DNA from: Lunatibacter sp035460985
Lineage (GTDB): Bacteria > Bacteroidota > Bacteroidia > Cytophagales > Cyclobacteriaceae
NCBI GenBank assembly: GCA_035460985.1
Contig: DATHWC010000235.1
Coordinates: 1 to 7,366, forward strand
DNA: 7,366 bases
Reading direction: 5' to 3'
A program made the position numbers and the translations under genes. Below, one piece after another: positions 1-5,458 of this stretch. Within the stretch, counting starts at the first letter, position 1. Each line of letters begins with the position of its first letter. The notes beneath the pieces are model-generated. The model worked only from the letters and a program-made list of their open reading frames with translations. It had not been told where the DNA came from and made no database searches.

Positions 1-1
1 A

Positions 2-1120
2 TCCAATACTTCGGAACATCCAGCTTATCAATGGGCCGGGGCCGTCGAGGAGGGTTTTGATCAACGGGGCAAACCTGTTCCCGTTTATTTAATCAGCTGG
101 TTTCAAAACTTGAGCGAGGAACCCGTTCGGGCATTTGCTGACAACACTTATGAATTGAAAGAGGATTCCAAAGATCATCTCGCATTTGCGATAAGCATGG
201 CGGGCAAATATAAGTTTTCAGGGCTGGGCAATTCGCTTAAAAAAATAGTCCTAGATCCCCAAGCTGATGATGTTATCCGCGGTGACGCAGCCGTCTCATT
301 GATGCGGATAAATTCAGAAGAGCATCTTGCCTATTTAAGCGGAATAATGAATAACCCGGAAAGTTCAATTGCGTTTAGGCAACGGATAGCCAATGCTATT
401 GGTCAGAGTACGGGACCCAATGTTAGGAGAGCTTTGGGCCAGGGATTGAAAGCATCCCCCATTGAAATGCAAACTGCGATTGCCGCAAATTTGGTCAAAT
501 CCCCGGAGGGTAAAACGGAGCTATTGAATCATATTCGGGAGGGTAATGCCCCTGCTCGGATTCTGAAAGCCAGAAACGTGGAAGAGAATTTTCTCTCCAA
601 TGCCTCTCCCGCACAAACAGAAGGATTCACCTCACTCACTGAAAACCTCACTCCAATTAGCGAAGAGCGGCAACAGTTAATAGCGGAGCGTATCGATGGC
701 TTCAATGCTTCGGATGACGCATTAATTAACGGCACGAAACTTTATAAGGAAAATTGTAGCATTTGCCACCAGATAAATGGTGAGGGCGGTCTTATCGGGC
801 CGCAATTAGATGGGGTGGGCAACTGGGGTATACAGGCATTGGCCACCAAAGTACTGGACCCCAACCGAAATATATCTGAAAACTTCAGGACCTACAATAT
901 CCGGCTCAATAACGGCGAAGTCAAGTCGGGGCTTTTCCGGAGAGAAGAAGGCCAAGTAATCGTGATGGCCGATCAATCAGGAAATGAATTTACCATCCCA
1001 AAAAACGAGATCAGTGAGCAAATTGCGTCAAAAATTACGCTTATGCCTGATTCATTCAGTAGTGCATTAGATCAGGACCAATTTAATGACTTGATGACCT
1101 ATCTGTTACAAGTCAGGTAA
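2..1120 (+). CDS. c-type cytochrome / putative heme-binding domain protein, C-terminal part (5' end outside window)
   Basis: The frame is open to the left edge, so the TTG at 110 is not the start; the 372 visible residues are the C-terminal part of a longer protein. Numbering from the first full codon, residues about 58-190 are alpha-helical and HEAT-like. A class I cytochrome c domain follows, with the heme motif CSICH at residues 252-256 (nt 755-769) and a likely axial Met at residue 348 in LMPDSF (nt 1043). Between them sits a beta-rich stretch (residues about 296-335) of the LNNGEVKSG type. This order matches the Pirellula/Verrucomicrobium-type putative heme-binding domain (TIGR02603), which in that family often ends large membrane-bound-dehydrogenase-like proteins. 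Role inferred: extracytoplasmic electron transfer, possibly fused to a sugar or alcohol dehydrogenase that lies outside the window. It is the first visible gene of a tight + strand cluster. Domain call is firm; substrate is unknown. Confidence 0.88.
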   Translation, partial: SNTSEHPAYQWAGAVEEGFDQRGKPVPVYLISWFQNLSEEPVRAFADNTYELKEDSKDHLAFAISMAGKYKFSGLGNSLKKIVLDPQADDVIRGDAAVSLMRINSEEHLAYLSGIMNNPESSIAFRQRIANAIGQSTGPNVRRALGQGLKASPIEMQTAIAANLVKSPEGKTELLNHIREGNAPARILKARNVEENFLSNASPAQTEGFTSLTENLTPISEERQQLIAERIDGFNASDDALINGTKLYKENCSICHQINGEGGLIGPQLDGVGNWGIQALATKVLDPNRNISENFRTYNIRLNNGEVKSGLFRREEGQVIVMADQSGNEFTIPKNEISEQIASKITLMPDSFSSALDQDQFNDLMTYLLQVR

Positions 1121-1133
1121 AAAATCCCCGTAC

Positions 1134-2348
1134 ATGATGAAAAATAATCTAAATAAATTGTTGCAGAAAGGAATAACCAATCCCTTCCTCTTCCTTATCT
1201 TTGTCTCCGCTTTCCCAAGTTGTGGGGAAAAAGGTCCGGATGCTATATCGGGTGATTTGATTTCCTTTAAGAAACATACCTTATTGACAGATTTTATAGC
1301 TGAAGGAGCCGCAGTTGGCGATATCAACCAAGATGGGCTGATTGATGTTATGGCTGGTCCTTACTGGTTTGAGGCACCGGATTGGAAAATCCACGAGTTG
1401 GCGCCGGTAAAATCCTTCCAATATGACAAAGGGTATAGTGATGCATTTATAAGTTACGGCATGGATGTGAATCATGACGGGTGGGTGGATTTTGTGCGAA
1501 TTGGATTTCCGGGAAAGGAAGTACAATGGTTTGAAAATCCCAAAAATGAACCGGGACATTGGAAGGTCCACATTATAACGGAATCCTTGGGCAACGAATC
1601 TGCCGGATTTTACGACATCGATGGAGATGGGCGAATTGATTTGGTCGGCAGTATCCCTGCAACGGGAGAAATGGTGTGGTTCAAATCACCCAGTTCCGAT
1701 TCAGATTTGACTTGGAAGAAATACATGATAAGTGAGCCAGAAAGTCCTGGAACTGCCCAATATGCACATGGATTGGGCGTTGGAGACATGAATGATAACG
1801 GTCGGATGGATGTCATCATCACAGAAGGATGGTGGGAAGCACCAACAGAACCAACCAAAGGACCCTGGAAATTTCACTCTGCGGACTTGGGCGAAGCCGC
1901 TGCGCAAATGTATGCCTTTGATGTGAACGGAGACGGCCTTCAGGATGTTATATCCACTTCCGCCCATCAGCTTGGCATGTGGTGGCACGAGCAGATTAAG
2001 GATAATGAAGGAAATATTTCTTGGAAAACCCATGATATTGACGATCTGTTTACACAAACCCATGGTTTGGAGCTTGTTGATGTCAACAATGACGGGCATT
2101 TGGATCTAGTAACCGGAAAGCGTTATTTTGCACACATGGGAGCTGATCCCGGGGAGTTTGACACGCCTTATGTTTATTGGTATGAATTTAAGCCGGGAGA
2201 AACCCCGCGCTGGATTGGGCACGAAGTAGACGATGACTCTGGTGTCGGTGTACATGTGATCACCCAAGATATTACCAACGATGGGTTGGTAGATATTATC
2301 TCCGCAAATAAAAAAGGCGTTTTTGTTTTTGAGCAACAGCGCCCCTAG
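1134..2348 (+). CDS. FG-GAP/VCBS-repeat lipoprotein, predicted seven-bladed beta-propeller
   Basis: This 404-residue protein begins with a lipoprotein signal: a basic start, a hydrophobic stretch (residues 17-27) and Cys30 in FPSC. Seven calcium-loop motifs of the type DxNxDGxxD start at residues 63, 111, 161, 218, 263, 316 and 379 (for example DINQDGLID, DIDGDGRID and DVNNDGHLD). The spacing of 45-63 residues fits one blade each of a seven-bladed FG-GAP propeller. Between motifs a second pattern recurs: an aromatic pair (WFE, WFK, GWWE, MWWHE, YWYE), often followed by Pro, then W-K-x-H. The product is probably anchored in the outer or cytoplasmic membrane and binds Ca2+. Its ligand is unknown; such propellers bind proteins or glycans, and no catalytic residues are evident. 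Two ATGs (1134 and 1137) could start it; no strong ribosome binding site is seen, as is usual in Bacteroidota. It lies 13 bp after the cytochrome gene, so the two are likely co-transcribed. Confidence 0.85.
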   Translation: MMKNNLNKLLQKGITNPFLFLIFVSAFPSCGEKGPDAISGDLISFKKHTLLTDFIAEGAAVGDINQDGLIDVMAGPYWFEAPDWKIHELAPVKSFQYDKGYSDAFISYGMDVNHDGWVDFVRIGFPGKEVQWFENPKNEPGHWKVHIITESLGNESAGFYDIDGDGRIDLVGSIPATGEMVWFKSPSSDSDLTWKKYMISEPESPGTAQYAHGLGVGDMNDNGRMDVIITEGWWEAPTEPTKGPWKFHSADLGEAAAQMYAFDVNGDGLQDVISTSAHQLGMWWHEQIKDNEGNISWKTHDIDDLFTQTHGLELVDVNNDGHLDLVTGKRYFAHMGADPGEFDTPYVYWYEFKPGETPRWIGHEVDDDSGVGVHVITQDITNDGLVDIISANKKGVFVFEQQRP

Positions 2349-2378
2349 TTTAATTAAATAATCAATTTAAAACCCCTT

Positions 2379-3323
2379 ATGAAACATTCAAATCGCTTAT
2401 TTTTTTACCTGGCACTGTTTATCATGTCAGGAATAATAGCATCTTGTAATCAGAAAAAAACGGCAACTACCTCGGATGGGCAGGAATATACCTATATACA
2501 AGAAGGTACCGAAGCTCCCAATGACGGTGACTTTATCATCTATCATTTGAGTGTTCAAAACTCAAATGACAGTACCTTTATCTCGACCAAGGATCAGGGA
2601 ATGCCCGGATACCTGCAATATTATGACTCCCTCTCAAAGGTTGGATTTATGGATGAAATCTTTATCAACCTGAAAAAGGGAGACAGCATTGTCCTAGAGG
2701 CTCCCGCTGCCAAAATTTTCGAAGACAACATGCCGCCATTTCTACAGCAAGAAGAAAACATCAAAATTCAGATTGGAGTGATCGATGTATTGGATGAGGA
2801 AAAAACCATGGCTTATTTCAACGACCTACAACTAAAGGCTCAGGAAGATGAGGTAGCAAAGGCATCAGGCCAATTAGAACTGGAAAACAAGGTTATTGAA
2901 GAATATGTAAAGGACAATAACTTACAGGGAACGAAAACCGAATCCGGTCTTTATTACATCATTGAAAAAGAAGGAAATGGTCCTGCTATAGAAGAAGGTG
3001 ATCAGGCGTCGGTTCACTATGCAGGCTATTTACTTAACGGTCAGATTTTCGACACGAGTATCAAAGAAGTGGCCGAAGCAAACAACATCTATAATCCTCA
3101 GCGGGATCAAGGCGGAGGATATGGCCCGTTTGACTTACAGGTTGGCGTTGGTCAGGTGATTCCAGGATGGGATGAAGGGCTGAGTCTACTCAAAAAAGGA
3201 GATAAAGCCAAGTTCATCATCCCCTCTCCCCTAGCCTACGGCAGCAGAGGAGCCGGTGCGGACATTCCAGCAAATTCCATCCTGATTTTCGACGTTGAGA
3301 TCATGGATGTGAACAAAAATTGA
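2379..3323 (+). CDS. FKBP-type peptidyl-prolyl cis-trans isomerase lipoprotein, two FKBP-like domains
   Basis: The 314-residue protein has a lipoprotein signal with Cys23 in IIASC. The C-terminal FKBP domain (residues about 188-311) keeps the pocket residues known from FKBP12: Tyr214, Phe224-Asp225, Phe251, Val260-Ile261, Trp264 (VIPGW), Tyr287 (LAYG) and Phe304. It should therefore be active in proline isomerisation. A loop of about 20 residues rich in Gly, Asn and Gln (around 228-250) is inserted after the FD motif. The N-terminal half (about 35-142) follows the same strand pattern (Y-x-x-I-x-EGT, then LKKGD, then IGVIDV) but lacks the FD pair and the catalytic Tyr, so it looks like a degenerate FKBP domain, perhaps for binding or dimerisation. 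A charged helix (145-180) joins the halves, as in FkpA/Mip-like proteins. It lies 30 bp after the propeller gene and is probably in the same operon, helping fold exported proteins. Confidence 0.93.
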   Translation: MKHSNRLFFYLALFIMSGIIASCNQKKTATTSDGQEYTYIQEGTEAPNDGDFIIYHLSVQNSNDSTFISTKDQGMPGYLQYYDSLSKVGFMDEIFINLKKGDSIVLEAPAAKIFEDNMPPFLQQEENIKIQIGVIDVLDEEKTMAYFNDLQLKAQEDEVAKASGQLELENKVIEEYVKDNNLQGTKTESGLYYIIEKEGNGPAIEEGDQASVHYAGYLLNGQIFDTSIKEVAEANNIYNPQRDQGGGYGPFDLQVGVGQVIPGWDEGLSLLKKGDKAKFIIPSPLAYGSRGAGADIPANSILIFDVEIMDVNKN

Positions 3324-3365
3324 TTCCGCTAGAAATTCATACTATAAAAAATAAAATTAAAAGGG

Positions 3366-3454
3366 GACCACGAAGGACTCAAAGGTTTCACAGAGGACAC
3401 GAAGGTTTTTTTAAGCTTGGTGTTTATTGTGACTCTTTTGTGCTCTCCGTGGTC
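3366..3454 (+). terminator. Long imperfect hairpin followed by T8, likely terminator of the FKBP operon
   Basis: Arms 3366-3405 and 3415-3454 (40 nt each, 9-nt loop) match at about 27 of 40 positions by eye, with a perfect outer 7-bp stem GACCACG/CGTGGTC. Eight T follow directly (3455-3462). The hairpin arises because the left arm is an inverted copy of the first repeat block. It lies 43 bp after the FKBP stop and has the layout of an intrinsic terminator, though the stem is long and mismatched. Termination is inferred. Confidence 0.45.
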
Positions 3455-3572
3455 TTTTTTTTAACCACATAGGGCACATTAGTTTACATAGAAGTTTTTG
3501 AAGTCCGTTGCGTAGGCTGCGCCATCGTTGCGTCCGTTGCGTGAAAAAAAAGAGCATGCAGAATTTAAAAAA
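3416..3572 (+). repeat. Intergenic repeat unit 1 (157 bp)
   Basis: This is the first direct copy, starting at CTTGG. Its T/G-rich block is the most diverged (TTTATTGTGACTC instead of TCCTTTGTGCC), but its CGTTGCGT block is nearly identical to unit 2. It ends in the GAGCATGCAGAATTT block and an A run. Confidence 0.75.
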
Positions 3573-3728
3573 CTTGGTTTCCTTTGTGCCGTCTTTGTGC
3601 CCTTTGCGGTCTTTTTTATTGCTTCATAGTTCACAGTAGTTCACATAGAGTTTAGGAAATCGTTGCGTACGCTGCGCCATCGTTGCGTCCGTTGCGTGAA
3701 AAAAGGAGCATGCGGAATTTTAAAAAAA
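3573..3728 (+). repeat. Intergenic repeat unit 2 (156 bp)
   Basis: The second copy holds all four blocks: T/G-rich 3573-3617, TTCACAGTAGTTCACATAG around 3630-3648, the CGTTGCGT block 3661-3698, and GGAGCATGCGGAATTTT followed by an A run near the end. It abuts units 1 and 3 with no spacer. Confidence 0.78.
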
Positions 3729-3865
3729 CTTGGTGTCCTTTGTGCCTTCTTTGTGCCCTTCGTGGTCTTTTTTTTTGCCACATAGTTTACAGTAATTCAC
3801 ATAGCGTTTTAATAATTCGTAGCGTCCTCCGCCCAATCGTTGCGCTCGTTGCGTGAAAAAGGAGG
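3729..3865 (+). repeat. Intergenic repeat unit 3, shortened (137 bp)
   Basis: The third copy keeps the T/G-rich block and the CACATAG block well. The CGTTGCGT block is diverged (TAGCGTCCTCCGCCCAATCG), and the GAGCATGC block is missing. It ends at GTGAAAAAGGAGG, 8 bp from the last codon of the lyase gene on the other strand. Confidence 0.72.
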
Positions 3866-3873
3866 TGACTTAA

Positions 3874-5265
3874 TCATTCCAACATATAAAGGTACAAAGC
3901 ACTAGGTCCAGGGAGGGGTTCGGGGTGGGGTCTGTCTCTGTTTTGAGGCAAGGTCTCCCACTTCAACAAATAAGTTTTGCCATCTTCTGCCCCGCCTTTA
4001 TCTGCGGCAGACCTGACTAAAAGTCCCGGAAAATCTCCTTCTGGCTTCTGTTCAGCTATAAAGGAAGCAGGTTTCATCACCTCTCCAATCGGGTTCAGTT
4101 GGCCATCCAACAGGATAGTTCCCTCCCCGTATTTGACATGCGAATAACCCAATTCGTAATTTCCGTCAGACCTTCGTTTAAAATCCCCCAACCTCACCTC
4201 AAACACAATGCTTCCCCTGCCCGAAAACTCCCAACGGTAATCCCAATCAGTTACTTGCTTGGTTCTCCATGTTTCATCTTGAATCCAAGTCACATAAAAC
4301 TGTAGGTTGCCTTCCTCATCGTATTTGTGAAAGGCCATGATAGGATTTTGCTCTTCATCCAAAACTAACTTTGCCGCCAAATTAATAATGCCACCGCCAG
4401 CCGGAACCGGGGCTACAATGACTGATTTTTGATCGAAGGTTACCGGCATGGGGACTATCTTTCCAAAGGCGTTGTACCAACTTTTCATATCCGGGCTTTT
4501 GATATAGGAAAGGTCATGGTTGGTTTCACAGTCCGGAGTGTCCCGCCACACCCAATACATGTGGTACCAGTCGTCTTCCAATAATTTCGGCTGGGACGCA
4601 TAGGCATTCATCAATCCCTGCCCATCAGTGAGTGGGGAATCTAGCAGTCTGTCCCAATTTCCCGATTCCGTGTTGTAGATATTGTATATCTCATTACCAT
4701 TTCCGCTACCTCCATCACGGTAATGAAATATCAGTTCACCCTCCTTGGTAGTCATAAAATTGGGATAGGTACATCTGTCTTCGTTAGAACCCACCATACC
4801 GGGTTCCTGAACTAAAGTGGTAATATCGTAAGGTTTGGAAGATTTAAAGTAGGTTAGCGGGTGTACATGCATATTCCCGGATAAGTGTATATGGCCCTTT
4901 TTATCTATCCCAAAAGTAACCGAATTGTGACTATCCCAAACCAATATGGTGCTTGTGCCTTTTCCTTCTTCCCTGTCGAAAACTGGCAAGGTATGAAGTT
5001 GGAACGTATCATCTGCTAGGTTCCGCTGACCTACCGTCATGTGCCTATCTTTATTATAATAAGCAATGTACTGCCTATCACCATGGGTCATCAACGTAAA
5101 TCCAACGGGGTGTCCGGCCCATACGCTATCTATCAAAATCTTCTGTTGGACAATTTTCTGTTGATCCCTTTCGTCCACCACAACAGGCCCTTCGGGAACG
5201 CTTTCTCCACAAGCGTTTAGTGCAAATACCAAAATTACCAACAGGTAAAATAACCGATTTAACAT
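3874..5265 (-). CDS. BNR_4-type beta-propeller lipoprotein, putative polysaccharide lyase (PL24/PL25-like)
   Basis: This 463-residue protein has a lipoprotein signal with Cys19 in ALNAC and should sit on the cell surface or in the periplasm. The rest looks like a BNR_4 seven-bladed propeller; TPDCETNHDLSYIKSPD (residues 243-259) is typical of the family. Ulvan lyases of PL24 and PL25 share this fold and, as I recall, use two His about 20 residues apart, then a Tyr and an Arg 16 apart (PL25 H123/H143, Y188/R204). Here His113 (DSHN) and His133 (NMHVH) are 20 apart, and Tyr167 (CTYPNF) and Arg183 (HYRDGG) are 16 apart. A lyase acting by beta-elimination on a uronic acid polymer is therefore likely. 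Ulvan is only one candidate: related propellers cleave rhamnose-glucuronate links (PL42/GH145 type). Its neighbour on the same strand is a glycoside hydrolase, which fits a polysaccharide utilisation locus. The start ATG directly precedes the signal peptide; no Shine-Dalgarno site is seen. Confidence 0.78.
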   Translation of the reverse strand: MLNRLFYLLVILVFALNACGESVPEGPVVVDERDQQKIVQQKILIDSVWAGHPVGFTLMTHGDRQYIAYYNKDRHMTVGQRNLADDTFQLHTLPVFDREEGKGTSTILVWDSHNSVTFGIDKKGHIHLSGNMHVHPLTYFKSSKPYDITTLVQEPGMVGSNEDRCTYPNFMTTKEGELIFHYRDGGSGNGNEIYNIYNTESGNWDRLLDSPLTDGQGLMNAYASQPKLLEDDWYHMYWVWRDTPDCETNHDLSYIKSPDMKSWYNAFGKIVPMPVTFDQKSVIVAPVPAGGGIINLAAKLVLDEEQNPIMAFHKYDEEGNLQFYVTWIQDETWRTKQVTDWDYRWEFSGRGSIVFEVRLGDFKRRSDGNYELGYSHVKYGEGTILLDGQLNPIGEVMKPASFIAEQKPEGDFPGLLVRSAADKGGAEDGKTYLLKWETLPQNRDRPHPEPLPGPSALYLYMLE

Positions 5266-5350
5266 ATTGAACTATAGATTTGGCTTTTAAAGTACTTTAT
5301 TTTATATTATTCTAATTTAGTTTATTTTGTTAAAATAAAAAACTGTAATT

Positions 5351-5382
5351 CAATAATATGATAATTAAACGACAACTAACAA
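5351..5382 (-). promoter_or_regulatory. Weak candidate Bacteroidota-type promoter for the lyase gene
   Basis: Reading the minus strand, TTG (5380-5382) lies 21 bp before TATTATTG (5351-5358), which resembles the Bacteroidota -33 TTG / -7 TAnnTTTG pattern with one mismatch. It would give a leader of roughly 80 nt before the lyase ATG. In so AT-rich a stretch this can arise by chance. Confidence 0.25.
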
Positions 5383-5419
5383 AAAAGCATCTTTTATTTT
5401 AAAACCCTATTTCGGCTAT

Positions 5420-5438
5420 TTTTGGAGGCTCCCCAAAA
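5420..5438 (-). terminator. Short hairpin after the glycosidase gene, weak terminator candidate
   Basis: On the minus strand TTTTGGGG-AGC-CTCCAAAA forms an 8-bp stem with one G-U pair, 20 nt past the glycosidase stop. On the plus strand the same site has an A/C mismatch, so it is better formed on the minus strand. No T run follows at once, which weakens the call. Confidence 0.3.
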
Positions 5439-5458
5439 CGCCATAATAAATTGAACGG

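Larger units (their letters stand above)
3324..3873. repeat. Non-coding repeat cluster between convergent genes
   Basis: This 550-bp gap separates the ends of the FKBP gene (+) and the lyase gene (-). No convincing gene is seen in it. From about 3363 to 3865 it is built of one partial inverted copy and three direct copies of a ~156-bp unit. Each unit has four blocks in order: (i) a T/G-rich block built on CTTTGTGCC/CTTCGTGG words ending in a T run; (ii) a CACATAG / TTCACAGTA block; (iii) a block with two or three copies of CGTTGCGT ending in GTGAAAAA; (iv) GAGCATGC(A/G)GAATTT, absent from the third unit. Units 1 and 2 share 34 identical bases (3516-3549 and 3671-3704). Similar CTTTGTG/CTTCGTGG intergenic repeats occur in many environmental bacteria (from memory, not checked). 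The function is unknown. Confidence 0.85.
5266..5458. other. AT-rich intergenic leader between the two - strand genes
   Basis: This 193-bp gap lies between the end of the glycosidase gene and the start of the lyase gene. It is strongly A/T-rich, especially 5281-5350, and holds no convincing gene. It contains a short hairpin near the glycosidase end and a weak promoter-like pair. The gap is long for one operon, so the lyase could have its own promoter. Confidence 0.6.

Noticed and set aside
110..1120. TTG at 110 as the start of the cytochrome gene
   Set aside because: The same frame is open to the left edge with protein-like sequence, so the start lies outside the window.
1701..2099. Open frame of 132 codons on the - strand
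   Set aside because: It is antisense to the FG-GAP gene and its sequence mirrors the repeated calcium motifs, so it is a shadow.
3363..3865. CRISPR array
   Set aside because: Units are ~156 bp, diverged and joined without unique spacers, and no cas genes are near.
3363..3865. Small repeated protein gene in the T/G-rich blocks
   Set aside because: Frames through the blocks soon reach stops (for example TAG in CACATAG), differ between units and have no start signals.
3324..3873. Insertion sequence remnant or attachment site
   Set aside because: No transposase fragment, no terminal inverted repeats with target duplication and no tRNA edge were seen.
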